From an uncultured Actinomycetes bacterium (GTDB lineage: Bacteria > Actinomycetota > Thermoleophilia > Solirubrobacterales > Solirubrobacteraceae), in NCBI GenBank assembly GCA_937888775.1, contig CALAQT010000146.1, positions 1 to 64,000 of the forward strand: a stretch of DNA of 64,000 bases. Direction: 5' to 3'. This document shows, piece by piece, positions 8,151 to 16,815 of the stretch; position 1 is the first letter of the stretch; the number at the start of each line of letters is the position of its first letter. Below the pieces are notes generated by a model. That model searched no databases and had not been told where the DNA came from. It saw nothing but the letters and a program-made list of their open reading frames with translations. The position numbers and the translations under genes are program-made.

Positions 8151-9025
8151 CAGTACGTGGTTCGGTTCTCGTCGCCCTGTCCGCCGGAGCGGATCGCCAC
8201 CCCGCAGCGCGGGCACGGGCGCCCGACCAGACCGTAGACGCGCGGCTGGATCGCCCGGGGACCAAGCTGAGCCGAGCGGAGCATCCGAGGCCGCACGAGC
8301 TCGATGATCTCCAGCACCTCCACGTCGGACACAGCGCGGACCTCGCGCCACGGGTCCACCCCGGCCTCCCAGCAGCCCTCGGCCTTCCACATGTTCCCGA
8401 TCCCGGCCACGGTGCGCTGATCCAGCAACGCGTCGCCCACCCCACGCGTGGGGTCGTCGGCGCGCAGGCGGCGCAGGAACCGCCCGGAGTCGAACTCGGG
8501 CGCCAGGATGTCGGGCCCCAGCGCCGCCAGGCGCTGGTCAAACCAGCCGGATGACGCGGCGGCCGCCCAGCCGGATGACTCGGGCGCCGCCCGATCAGGC
8601 GAGGCCGGATGCCGAGCGGGCGGCAAGCCCGAGGGCGAGCCCGGATGGCGAGCGGGCGGCAACGCCGCGCGGCGCTCGGTCAGCAGTTCCAGCACCGGCC
8701 CGTCGAACTGCACCACGTCGCGCCCGCCACAGCGCAGCACCAGCCAGGCCCGGCGCGGCGACCGGCCCCAGCGCCCCCCACTGTCATACACCGCCCAGGC
8801 GCCGGTCATGCGCAGGTGCGAGTGGATCACCAGGTCCCCGTCGAAGGCCAAGAACAGATGCTTGCCGTGGGTCCGGATCTCACTCACCGCCCGTCCCGCC
8901 AGGCGCTCGGGCCAGCGGTCCATCCCGTGGCGGCGCTGGGGGGTGCGGATCTGATCGGGCATCCGCCCCTCCAGGACCGGGCGGATGCGCGCCGCCGCCC
9001 ACGCGATCGTGTCGCCCTCGGGCAT
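8129..9025 (-). CDS. nei: Nei-type (Fpg/Nei family) DNA glycosylase/AP lyase with an inserted repeat segment
   Basis: Excises oxidised bases and nicks the strand. MPEGDT supplies the N-terminal proline nucleophile and catalytic Glu3. HGKHLF holds the conserved Lys (about 55). The H2TH segment includes [18 protein letters not shown], and a C-terminal zinc finger CPRC...CPGC closes the protein. The MPEGD start is typical of actinobacterial Nei rather than Fpg (MPELP). A proline/serine-rich insert of about 45 residues (about 120-164) interrupts the loop between the N-terminal beta domain and the H2TH domain. The gene sits immediately 3' of lhr, the same order as in mycobacteria, which supports a shared repair role. 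Confidence 0.9.
   Translation of the reverse strand: MPEGDTIAWAAARIRPVLEGRMPDQIRTPQRRHGMDRWPERLAGRAVSEIRTHGKHLFLAFDGDLVIHSHLRMTGAWAVYDSGGRWGRSPRRAWLVLRCGGRDVVQFDGPVLELLTERRAALPPARHPGSPSGLPPARHPASPDRAAPESSGWAAAASSGWFDQRLAALGPDILAPEFDSGRFLRRLRADDPTRGVGDALLDQRTVAGIGNMWKAEGCWEAGVDPWREVRAVSDVEVLEIIELVRPRMLRSAQLGPRAIQPRVYGLVGRPCPRCGVAIRSGGQGDENRTTYWCPGCQT
8534..8668. repeat. Imperfect direct repeats forming an insert inside the Nei gene
   Basis: Two copies of a roughly 35-bp unit (encoding [12 protein letters not shown] and [10 protein letters not shown]) are followed by two 13-bp copies of GTCATCCGGCTGG (minus strand, encoding SSGW twice). The insert keeps frame and adds about 45 residues. Confidence 0.7.
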
Positions 9026-9041
9026 CAGTCAGCTCCACCGT

Positions 9042-9068
9042 TTGGAGGTTCGCGAAGCGAACCTCCAA
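9042..9068. repeat. Perfect 12-bp stem-loop with GAA loop
   Basis: TTGGAGGTTCGC, GAA, GCGAACCTCCAA, lying between the lhr stop and the nei start. The tip reads GCGAAGC, a sequence known to form an unusually stable mini-hairpin in single-stranded DNA. It could limit read-through or tune lhr-to-nei expression. Confidence 0.75.
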
Positions 9069-9071
9069 TGG

Positions 9072-9086
9072 AATCGCGAAGCGATT
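9072..9086. repeat. Second GCGAAGC-tipped stem-loop
   Basis: AATCGC, GAA, GCGATT, directly abutting the lhr stop codon at 9087-9089. It has the same loop as the neighbouring 12-bp hairpin. Confidence 0.6.
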
Positions 9087-12000
9087 TCACGCGCTCAGCG
9101 TCAGTCGTCGCGGACCCTCTTGGAAACCGAGCTCCAGCAGGGCCGCACCCAGCGCGGAGCCTACCGCCGGCCTGCCGTCGACCTTCTCCAGGGCCACGCG
9201 CCTCATCGCGCCCTTGCGCACCTGGTCGACCAGCGCCCCCAGCGCCGGCGCCAACCGCCGATCGTCGGGCGCCACCAGCGTCTGCAAGCCGCGTCCGCCA
9301 CGCTCCAGGTAGACGATCGGGTCGCCCTCGATCAGCACCACGTAGGCGCCGGCCACCCGTGCCGGGCGCCTGGCTTCCGGCGCGTCGGGCTTGGGCCACG
9401 GCAGGGCCGCGCCATAGGGCTGAGCGGGATCGACCGCGGCCAGGACCAGCGGACACTCGTCGGCTGACGCCAGCGAGCGCAGCCGCTCGACCGCGCCGGG
9501 GAGCGCGAACTGCGCGCCGCCCAATCCCTCGACGAAGTATCCGCGGCGCGCGACCCCCAGCGTCTCGAGCCGGGAGAGCTCGGAGTAGATCGCCGAGAAG
9601 CCGCCGGGCAGGCCCTCGGCCAACACCTGCTCGCGGGTGACGATCCCGTAGCGCTCCAGCAGCAGCTCGGCCGTCGCCCGCCGGCGCGCGACGGGATCGA
9701 CTGACCCGCGCATCAATGAGCCCGTCAGCGACCAGCGGCCCTGGACCTGGGCCGCCGCGCCGCGCCGCCGGGAGGCAAAGCGGCCCGCGGCGCGTAACCC
9801 GGCCCGCGACCCGGCCCCCGCGCGCTGGGCGCGAGCCAGCGTCAGACGGGGCGCCCGCAACGGCGCAAACGAATCATTGGTCGCCTCGCCGGCCCAGACC
9901 AGATCCCACAGCGCCTCCTGCAGCGCCTCGGGCGCGAGCGCGACGTCGACCAGCAGATCGGTGAAAAAGCAGGCGCCGGCGGCCAGCCGTGCGCGCACAG
10001 CGTCGTGCTGGTCGCCGTCGGGCGCGGCGCCCTTCACCGGCGGGGCGCCGAGGATCTCCAGGTCGTCGCGGAAGTAGAGCGCGACGCGGCCCGAATTTCG
10101 CCCCAGCGCTCCGGCCCCGATCCACACCACCTCGCCGCCGGCGCACAGCTGATCCATCCACGAAGGCGAGTAGGCGCCGATCCGGCGCGGCAGCACGTCA
10201 CGCTCCCACACCTCGGCCGGCAGCGCCAGCCCCTGCAGCGAGACCAGCGCCTCGCGCAGCCGGTCGATCCCGGCACCGCTGGCGGGGTGGCGGTCGACGC
10301 CCTGCCAGGCGGGCAGAAAGCGCGCCAGCTGGCGCTGCTCGGCCGGCTCGATCTCCTTGCGCAGCACGGCCAGCGAGGCGCGGCGCAGTCGCCGCAGGAC
10401 CTCAGGGTCACACCATTCGCGCTCTGAGCCGCCGGGGCACAGCTCGCCGCGTACGAGCGTCCCGGCCCGCTCGAGCTCACCCAGCGCGGCCGAGCCGTCG
10501 ATCCCGTAGCGCAGCCTGACCTCGGCGGTGGTGAACGGGCCGTGGGTGGCGCCATAGCGCGCCAGCAACCGCGACAGCGCGTCGGGCACATCCTCCAGGA
10601 ACGCAGCGGGCAGGCCCCCGGGGGGCGCGGCGCCGAGCGCATCGCGGTACAGGCCCGCGTCGGTGGCGTCGATCCATCGTTCCTCGCCTTTGATGCGAAT
10701 CCGGGCCGCGCGCCGCTCGCCCTGCAGGTCGGTCAGCATCCGCACCGCGTCAAGCCCGGGCAGCACGCGGTCGGACGCCTCGGCCACGGTCAGCTCGCCG
10801 ACCCGGCGCAGCACGTCCAGCAGGCCCTCGCGGTTGGCCGCCCTGGTCAGCTCGGAGAGGCACTGTAGATCCTCCTCGACCGACTCCAGCGCGAGGGGAT
10901 CGATCAGGTCGCGCAGCTCCTCCTGGCCGAGCAGCTCGCGCAGCAGGTCGCGGTCCAGCGACAGCGCGGCGGCGCGGCGCTCGGCGTTGGGCGTGTCGCC
11001 CTCATACATGTAGGTGGCGACGTAGTCGAACAGCAGCGAGGAGGCAAACGGCGAGGCGGTCTGAGTCTCGACCTCGACCAGCGTCAGCTCACGGCGGTGC
11101 AGCTTGGTCAGCAGCTCGACGAGCCCTGGCACATCGAGCACGTCGCGCAGGCATTCCCGATAGGTCTCCAGCACGACCGGAAACTCTCCGTACTTCTTGG
11201 CCACCTCCAGCAGCGTCTGGGACTTCAGCCGCTGCTGCCACAGCGGCGTGCGCTTGCCGGGCCGCGCGCGCGGGATCAGCAGCGCCCGCCCTGCGTTCTC
11301 CCTAAACCGCGCCCCGAACAGAGCCGAGGAGCCCAGCTCGGCCACCACCAGGTCCTCGATCTCGTCGGGCTCCAGCAATACCAATTCGGCGCCCGGGGGC
11401 TCTTCTGCGTCGGGCAGGTGGACGATGATCCCGTCGTCGGAGTAGATCGCATCCGACTCCAGGCCGAACTGATCGCGGATCCGTGCGCTCAGGGCGAGCG
11501 ACCATGCGGCATGGACGCGGCCCCCGAACGGACTGAGCACGCACAAGCGCCAGTCGCCAATCTCATCCCGGAAGCGCTCCACCACGATCGTCCGGTCTGA
11601 CGGGATCACGCGGGTGGCCGCCTGCTGTTCGGAGAGGAACTCGATCAGGTTCTTGGCCGCGCGGCGGTCCAGGTCGTAGTCGCGCTCCAGCACCTCGGCC
11701 GGCTGGTCCACGGCCCAGCGCGCGAACGCGCCGATCGCCTCGCCCAGCTCCTTCGGTCGCCCGATCCCGTCGCCCTTCCAGAACGGGACCGCGCCGGGCA
11801 GGCCGGGCGCCGGCGTCACCACCACGCGATCGCGCCCGATCTCCTCGATCCGCCAGGTGCTCGCCCCCAGCAGGAACGTCTGCCCCGGCCGCGCCTCGTA
11901 GACCATCTCCTCGTCGAGCTCGCCGACGCGGCGGCCGTCCGGCAGGGTGACCGAAAACAGGCCGCGGTCGGGGATCGTGCCGGCGTTGGTGACCGCCAGC

Positions 12001-13517
12001 TGGCGCGCCCCGGGCCGGGCGCGGATCGTTCCCGCGACGCGGTCCCACACGATGCGGGGACGCAACTCTGAGAACTCCGATGACGGATAGCGGCCGTCGA
12101 GCATGTCGAGCACGTTCTCCAACTGGGTCCGCGGCAGCTCGGCGTAGGAGTAGGTGCTCGTTACCAGCGCGTAGAGGTCGTCGACGGCAACCGGCTCCTC
12201 CTCTGGCGCGGCGGCGGCGATCGCCACGATCTGCTGGGCCAGCACGTCGAGCGCGTTGCGGGGCACCACGGTCGTCTCGATCAGCGCCTCGCGCATCCGC
12301 TGGGCGACGACCGTGCACTCCAGCAGGTCGCCGCGGAACTTGGGGAAGATGCGCCCGCGGCTGACGTCGCCGACCGAGTGCCCGGCGCGGCCGATCCGCT
12401 GCAGCCCGCGCGCCACCGACTTGGGCGACTCGACCTGGATCACCAGGTCCACCGCCCCCATGTCGATGCCCAGCTCCAGGCTCGAGGTCGCCACCAGGCA
12501 GGGCAGCTCGCCGGCCTTGAGCATCTCCTCGACGATCGTGCGCTCCTCACGGGACATCGAGCCGTGGTGTGAGCGGGCCAGCTCGGGCACCGCGGCCGAG
12601 GGCCGTGGTCCGGCCAGCTCGTTGAGGCGGAGCGCGATCCGCTCGGCGGAGCGGCGGTTGTTGACGAACATGATCGTGGACGTGTGCGCCTCGATCAGCT
12701 CCAGCAGCTCCGGGTAGATCGCGGGCCAGATCGAGCGACGGGTGGCCTCGCCGCCGGCGAGCGGGTCGAGATCAGAGACGGACCGGCCCGCGCTGCCGTC
12801 GAGCTCGACCATCGACTCGACCGGGACATGGATCTTGAGGTCAAGCTCCTTCTTGACGCCAGTGTCCACCACGTGGCAGTTTCGACGCGGCCCGACCATG
12901 AACCGTCCGACCTCCTCGAGCGGATTCTGGGTCGCCGACAGCCCGATCCGCTGGACGTCGTGGTTGGCCGCTTGGGCCAGGCGCTCGAGTGTCAGCGCCA
13001 GGTGCGCGCCGCGCTTGGTCGAGGCGACGGCGTGGATCTCGTCGACGATGCACCAGCGCGTGCCCTCAAACAGCTGCTGCGCGCGGCCGGTCAGCATCAG
13101 GTAGAGCGACTCCGGCGTGGTGATCAGGATGTCGGGCGCCTCACGGAGCATCTGCTGGCGCTCCTTCTGCGGCGTGTCGCCGGTGCGCACCGAGACCTTC
13201 AGCTCGGCGCCAATGCCTCGCAGCGGCGTGCGCAGATTGCGGTCGATGTCGTAGGACAGCGCCTTGAGCGGCGAGACGTAGACGAGGCTGATGCGGCGCT
13301 CCTTGGCGGGGGTCTGGGGCAGCTGCTCGTCGCTCGCGAGCCGATCGATAGCCCACAGGAATGCTGCCAGCGTCTTACCCGAACCGGTCGGCGCCGAGAT
13401 CAGGACGTGCTCGCCGGAGGCGATCGCCGGCCATGCCTGCTCCTGGGCGGCCGTCGGCTGCGCGAAGGCGCCCTGAAACCACTCGCGCGTCCGGGGGCTG
13501 AAGGCGGAGAGGGGCAC
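9087..13517 (-). CDS. lhr: Lhr-family ATP-dependent helicase, long form
   Basis: Superfamily 2 3'-to-5' helicase of DNA repair. Walker A APTGSGKT is at about residues 42-49, the DEIH box at 159-162 in the Lhr-typical context IVDEIHAVASTKRGAH, and motif III SATQNP about 35 residues later. The helicase core (about 1-600) is followed by the winged-helix and the long Lhr C-terminal region. At 1476 aa it matches full-length Lhr (about 1500 aa), not the truncated Lhr-Core form. The GTG start at 13517 is preceded by TACGCT (13526-13531) 8 nt upstream, suggesting a leaderless mRNA. The nei gene follows 61 bp downstream. E. coli and mycobacterial Lhr are linked to crosslink and uracil repair; by homology the same is inferred here. 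Confidence 0.95.
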   Translation of the reverse strand: MPLSAFSPRTREWFQGAFAQPTAAQEQAWPAIASGEHVLISAPTGSGKTLAAFLWAIDRLASDEQLPQTPAKERRISLVYVSPLKALSYDIDRNLRTPLRGIGAELKVSVRTGDTPQKERQQMLREAPDILITTPESLYLMLTGRAQQLFEGTRWCIVDEIHAVASTKRGAHLALTLERLAQAANHDVQRIGLSATQNPLEEVGRFMVGPRRNCHVVDTGVKKELDLKIHVPVESMVELDGSAGRSVSDLDPLAGGEATRRSIWPAIYPELLELIEAHTSTIMFVNNRRSAERIALRLNELAGPRPSAAVPELARSHHGSMSREERTIVEEMLKAGELPCLVATSSLELGIDMGAVDLVIQVESPKSVARGLQRIGRAGHSVGDVSRGRIFPKFRGDLLECTVVAQRMREALIETTVVPRNALDVLAQQIVAIAAAAPEEEPVAVDDLYALVTSTYSYAELPRTQLENVLDMLDGRYPSSEFSELRPRIVWDRVAGTIRARPGARQLAVTNAGTIPDRGLFSVTLPDGRRVGELDEEMVYEARPGQTFLLGASTWRIEEIGRDRVVVTPAPGLPGAVPFWKGDGIGRPKELGEAIGAFARWAVDQPAEVLERDYDLDRRAAKNLIEFLSEQQAATRVIPSDRTIVVERFRDEIGDWRLCVLSPFGGRVHAAWSLALSARIRDQFGLESDAIYSDDGIIVHLPDAEEPPGAELVLLEPDEIEDLVVAELGSSALFGARFRENAGRALLIPRARPGKRTPLWQQRLKSQTLLEVAKKYGEFPVVLETYRECLRDVLDVPGLVELLTKLHRRELTLVEVETQTASPFASSLLFDYVATYMYEGDTPNAERRAAALSLDRDLLRELLGQEELRDLIDPLALESVEEDLQCLSELTRAANREGLLDVLRRVGELTVAEASDRVLPGLDAVRMLTDLQGERRAARIRIKGEERWIDATDAGLYRDALGAAPPGGLPAAFLEDVPDALSRLLARYGATHGPFTTAEVRLRYGIDGSAALGELERAGTLVRGELCPGGSEREWCDPEVLRRLRRASLAVLRKEIEPAEQRQLARFLPAWQGVDRHPASGAGIDRLREALVSLQGLALPAEVWERDVLPRRIGAYSPSWMDQLCAGGEVVWIGAGALGRNSGRVALYFRDDLEILGAPPVKGAAPDGDQHDAVRARLAAGACFFTDLLVDVALAPEALQEALWDLVWAGEATNDSFAPLRAPRLTLARAQRAGAGSRAGLRAAGRFASRRRGAAAQVQGRWSLTGSLMRGSVDPVARRRATAELLLERYGIVTREQVLAEGLPGGFSAIYSELSRLETLGVARRGYFVEGLGGAQFALPGAVERLRSLASADECPLVLAAVDPAQPYGAALPWPKPDAPEARRPARVAGAYVVLIEGDPIVYLERGGRGLQTLVAPDDRRLAPALGALVDQVRKGAMRRVALEKVDGRPAVGSALGAALLELGFQEGPRRLTLSA

Positions 13518-13614
13518 GTCATATGAGCGTAGCGGTGCCCAGGACGCATTCCGCGCCCTGAGCCATGCCGCTGGGATGGGTCGGGACGCTTGTCCGGCTC
13601 CATCCGTGCGACGT

Positions 13615-13647
13615 CTGGGAGGGGACCGGCTGGCCGGCCCCTCCCAG
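13615..13647 (-). terminator. Strong GC-rich hairpin behind the rml-tetR-udgB-VOC run
   Basis: CTGGGAGGGG-A-CCGGC, loop TG, GCCGGCCCCTCCCAG: 15 bp with one bulged A. It lies 17 bp past the TGA at 13664 and before lhr. There is no T-run, as is usual for actinobacterial terminators. Confidence 0.6.
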
Positions 13648-13663
13648 GTTGATTAGCGTCGGT

Positions 13664-13801
13664 TCAGTCGCCGTTGCCGGCTGGTCCGTGACAGCTGCCG
13701 GTGCCGGTGTCGCTGTAGCTTCCGGACGCGGTGTTGGGCGCGTTCGGAGCGGACTCGTAGTCCCACGCGTAGCCGTAACCGGAGAACGCCCGGCGGAAAT
13801 C
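13664..13801 (-). pseudogene. Open 45-codon tail with coding character but no start codon
   Basis: Directly after the TGA of the VOC gene (13802-13804) the same frame continues for 45 codons to another TGA at 13664-13666. The predicted peptide (DFRRAFSGYGYAWDYES... ending CHGPAGNGD) looks like a genuine protein C-terminus, and most codons end in G or C. No ATG, GTG or TTG is present, so it cannot be an independent gene. It could be the remnant of a lost gene joined to the VOC gene by deletion, a tail reached by stop read-through, or chance in GC-rich DNA. The hairpin just beyond it would fit as the original terminator. Confidence 0.4.
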
Positions 13802-14449
13802 TCAGGCGTCCGTCCTCGGCGGTAGGTCCATGAACGCGACTTTCAGGCTGAGATTCGCCGTGTCGCGCAGCGTCGCAATCCGGCGGTCCGCCTGAACCGC
13901 CGGCTTGGGGTCGGTGAGATGAGGTTGCAGGCGTTGCGCGAGCGCGTCGAGATCGCCGACGACCACCACTAGACCCCAGAAGCGGGCGGGACCGGCGGGG
14001 GCCTGCGGGACCTCCACGAGCTCCAGGATCGCCGGACCCAGGCGTCTGAACCCCTGACGAAAACCACCCGGCGCTTGAAGGATGCGCCTGAGCGGCAGGT
14101 CGGCTTCCTGCAGGACGTACGCGGTGCGGTCGAAGTCGGGCGTGGCGATGACCACGTGGTCGAGTCCTGTCGCGCCGTTGGGGTGCACGGACGCGGGACG
14201 CGGTGGCTCGAGCTGCGACCGGGCGCCCGGCGTCGTCCGCAGTCCGTCGAGACTCGTGATGGCGGGGTCGAGTCCGGTGATCGTCCAGCCGGTGATGCCC
14301 TTGCCCTCACCGCCGAGCGTGACGCCGACCGACCCCAGGGCGATGCGGTTGCCCTCGTGCACGACGAACCCGAGCGCCCGCCAGCGTTCGGGCGGGTCGG
14401 CAATCTGGAGTCCGGCGAGCTGTGGGCGAAGCTCGTTGGCGGGGCTCAT
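13802..14449 (-). CDS. Glyoxalase-like (VOC superfamily) protein
   Basis: A 215-aa protein with the paired beta-alpha-beta-beta-beta modules of the vicinal oxygen chelate fold. The second begins GLDHVVIATPDFDRTAYVLQ (about residue 93), the typical VOC opening with a metal-ligand histidine; a Glu in ILELVEVP may be another ligand. The substrate is unknown. The ATG at 14449 overlaps the TGA of udgB as ATGA, so translation is coupled. It is the last gene of the rmlD-rmlB-tetR-udgB-VOC run. Confidence 0.75.
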   Translation of the reverse strand: MSPANELRPQLAGLQIADPPERWRALGFVVHEGNRIALGSVGVTLGGEGKGITGWTITGLDPAITSLDGLRTTPGARSQLEPPRPASVHPNGATGLDHVVIATPDFDRTAYVLQEADLPLRRILQAPGGFRQGFRRLGPAILELVEVPQAPAGPARFWGLVVVVGDLDALAQRLQPHLTDPKPAVQADRRIATLRDTANLSLKVAFMDLPPRTDA

Positions 14450-15177
14450 CCTCCGGCCAGCTCCCCCGCACGCGCCAGCACCTGGTCCATCATCTTCTCG
14501 GTCAGACGCCCGGTGAACGTGTTCTGCTGGGAGGGGTGAAAGCAGGCCAACAGCGTCCACGGCCCCAGCTGCACGCTGGCGCCATGACCGAAGCGCGGCC
14601 GCGGCCGGGGGATCGCCACGCCACGCTCGCGCAGTGCCCGCAGCGCCGCGTCCCAGGCGAAGCCGCCCAGACACACGAGCACGCGTGCGCACGACAGCAG
14701 CTCAAGCTCGCGCACCAGATACGGCAGGCAGTTGTCGCGCTCGGCCGGCAACGGCCGGTTGGCGGGCGGCGCGCAGCGGACCGCGGCGGTCACGTAGCAG
14801 CCCCGCAGCTTTAGACCGTCGTTTCGGGAGCGCGACTTTGGCTGATTGGCGAAACCCGCCCGCCACAGCGCGGCGAACAGCCAATCGCCTGAGCGATCGC
14901 CGGTGAAGATCCGCCCCGTTCGGTTGCCTCCGTGGGCCGCCGGCGCGAGCCCGAGCACGACCACGCTCGCCGCGGGATCGCCGAAGCCTGGCAATGGCCG
15001 CCCCCAGTACTCCTCACCCGCGAAGGATGCGCGCTTGACGTGCGCGGCCTCCTCACGCCAGGCGACGAGCCGGGGACAGCGGCGGCAGGAGACGACCTCG
15101 CGCTCGAGCGCCGCCAGCCCATCACGCTCGGACCCCGCGTTCGCGCCGCGCCCTGATTCGCTGCGCTCGCTCATCAC
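14446..15177 (-). CDS. udgB: Family 5 uracil-DNA glycosylase (UDGb)
   Basis: Iron-sulfur uracil-DNA glycosylase that removes uracil and deaminated purines. The family-5 active-site motif GLAPAAHGGNRTGR is at about residues 76-89, where family 4 would have GEAPG. The second motif HPSQQNTFTGR lies near the C-terminus. Cysteines CRRC at about 31-34 and two further cysteines near 127 and 135 can bind a 4Fe-4S cluster. At 243 aa its length is normal. Four-base ATGA overlaps on both sides (with tetR and the VOC gene) tie it into one transcript. It adds a third repair enzyme to the nei-lhr neighbourhood. Confidence 0.9.
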   Translation of the reverse strand: MMSERSESGRGANAGSERDGLAALEREVVSCRRCPRLVAWREEAAHVKRASFAGEEYWGRPLPGFGDPAASVVVLGLAPAAHGGNRTGRIFTGDRSGDWLFAALWRAGFANQPKSRSRNDGLKLRGCYVTAAVRCAPPANRPLPAERDNCLPYLVRELELLSCARVLVCLGGFAWDAALRALRERGVAIPRPRPRFGHGASVQLGPWTLLACFHPSQQNTFTGRLTEKMMDQVLARAGELAGG

Positions 15178-15812
15178 GGCTCGGACGCCAACAGACCGGC
15201 GATCAGGCGGTCGATCACCGGCGCCAGGTCGAGCACGTCCTCGGGCTCGCCCAGTCGTAGCTGGCGTGAGACCAGCTCGACGATCGCGCCGACGATCGCG
15301 AACGCGTCGTGCGGAGAGGCAAAGCGCCTGATCAGGCCGCGCCGCGCCGCCTCGGCGTTCTCGGCGTCGAGCACGTCGGCGAACGCCTGAATGATCTGGT
15401 CGCGGCGTTGCGCCGCGCGCGGCCCCGCCCCGATGATCTCCACCAGCAGCGTCTGCGCGAACTCAGGGTGCTGGGCCAGCGAGGTCAAGAACGCGCGGGT
15501 GCCGGCCTTGGTGCGTTGCACCGCGTCGCCGGTGGGCGCGCCCTGGGCAGCGGTGGCCATCGCCCCCTGCACCACCTGTGTCGCCAGATCGAACAGCGCC
15601 ACCATGCATTCCTCCTTGTTGGCGAAGTGCTCGTAGAAGGTGGCCTTGGACATCGCGGCCCGGCGGCTGATCGACTCCGAGCTCGCCCCGGCATAGCCAC
15701 GTTGGGCGAACTCCAACGCGGCGGCGCGCAGCAGGCGCTCGCGTTGCAGCGGCAGGCGCACCTCCGGCGGCGGTGCATGGCGCCCCCTCGCGGCAGGTGG
15801 CGAGGGCTCCAT
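15174..15812 (-). CDS. TetR family transcription regulator
   Basis: The N-terminal helix-turn-helix (about residues 25-70) has the typical ending SKATFYEHFANKEECMVALF. An all-helical ligand domain completes the 212 aa. Its start lies 1 bp past the rmlB stop, and its end overlaps udgB by 4 nt. TetR proteins usually control adjacent genes, but here the gene is embedded in the middle of a run of unrelated functions, so its target is not clear. Confidence 0.88.
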   Translation of the reverse strand: MEPSPPAARGRHAPPPEVRLPLQRERLLRAAALEFAQRGYAGASSESISRRAAMSKATFYEHFANKEECMVALFDLATQVVQGAMATAAQGAPTGDAVQRTKAGTRAFLTSLAQHPEFAQTLLVEIIGAGPRAAQRRDQIIQAFADVLDAENAEAARRGLIRRFASPHDAFAIVGAIVELVSRQLRLGEPEDVLDLAPVIDRLIAGLLASEP

Positions 15813-15813
15813 G

Positions 15814-16815
15814 TTAACTCTTCAGCACGCGGCCGTAGTGACTCTCGTAGTAGTCGCGATACGCGCCCGAGCGAATCGACTCCCACCACCACTCGTTGTC
15901 CCGGTACCACCGCACCGTGCGCTCCAGCCCCTCCGCAAAGCGCGTCTGCGCCCGCCAGCCCAGGCCCTCCAGCTTGGCCGACGACAGCGAGTAGCGACGG
16001 TCGTGCCCGGGCCGGTCTGTCACGTACTCGATCAGCGAGTCGTCGGCTCCGGCCAGCTCCAGGATCCGCTTCACGACGACGAGGTTCTCGCACTCATCAG
16101 GACCACCGCAGTTGTACGCCTCGCCCGGGCTGCCGTGGGTCAATGCGTGACCGATGCCCCGTCCGAAATCGTCTACGAACAGCCAGTTGCGTACCTGATG
16201 GCCGTCGCCGTAGACGGGCAGGCGATCGCCCGCGAACGCGTTGAGGATCATCAGCGGGATCAGCTTCTCCGGATACTGGCGCGGACCGTAGTTGTTAGAT
16301 CCGCGGCAGATCACGGTCTCCAGCCCGTAGGTATGGAAGTAGCTGGAGACGAGCAGGTCGGCACCGGTCTTGGTCGCGCTGTAAGGGCTGGAGGGCGCCA
16401 GCGGCGATGCCTCGGTGAACGACCCGGTCTCGATCGAGCCGTACACCTCATCGGTGGAGACCTGCAGATAGCGCAGGCCGCGTTGGCGCGCGGCCTCGAG
16501 CAGCACGTGCGTGCCCTGCATGTTGGTGACGATGAACCCCTCAGGGTCGGCGATCGAGCGATCGACGTGGGTCTCGGCGGCAAAGTTGACGATCGCCTCG
16601 GGCGGGTGGGGGCCGAGTGCTTGCGCGACCGCCGCCGGGTCCTCGATCGCCCCGTGCAGGAAGCGGATCTCGGAGCTCACATCGCGCAGGTTCTCCAGCC
16701 GCCCCGCGTAGGTGAGCTTGTCGAGCACCGTGACCTCGTCGCCGTGCTCGGCCAGGCGCAGGCGCACGAACGTCGAGCCGATGAACCCCGCGCCCCCGCA
16801 GACCAGCAGTCTCAT
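15814..16815 (-). CDS. rmlB: dTDP-glucose 4,6-dehydratase
   Basis: Second step of dTDP-L-rhamnose synthesis: dTDP-glucose to dTDP-4-keto-6-deoxyglucose, NAD-dependent. Shows GGAGFIG (NAD binding, about residues 6-12), the catalytic YSATK motif and the RmlB-specific SNNYGPRQYPEKLIP. At 333 aa it is the normal length. The ATG overlaps the rmlD stop by 4 nt. With rmlD directly upstream and rmlA at 34.8 kb, three of the four rhamnose genes are in this window. Confidence 0.95.
   Translation of the reverse strand: MRLLVCGGAGFIGSTFVRLRLAEHGDEVTVLDKLTYAGRLENLRDVSSEIRFLHGAIEDPAAVAQALGPHPPEAIVNFAAETHVDRSIADPEGFIVTNMQGTHVLLEAARQRGLRYLQVSTDEVYGSIETGSFTEASPLAPSSPYSATKTGADLLVSSYFHTYGLETVICRGSNNYGPRQYPEKLIPLMILNAFAGDRLPVYGDGHQVRNWLFVDDFGRGIGHALTHGSPGEAYNCGGPDECENLVVVKRILELAGADDSLIEYVTDRPGHDRRYSLSSAKLEGLGWRAQTRFAEGLERTVRWYRDNEWWWESIRSGAYRDYYESHYGRVLKS

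Noticed and set aside
8151..8390. N-terminal extension of the GDPD gene
   Set aside because: That part is an alternative frame of the nei gene and does not resemble GDPD proteins.
13565..13825. 86-codon plus-strand frame between lhr and the VOC gene
   Set aside because: The minus strand has better coding character there, and the frame covers a 15-bp hairpin.
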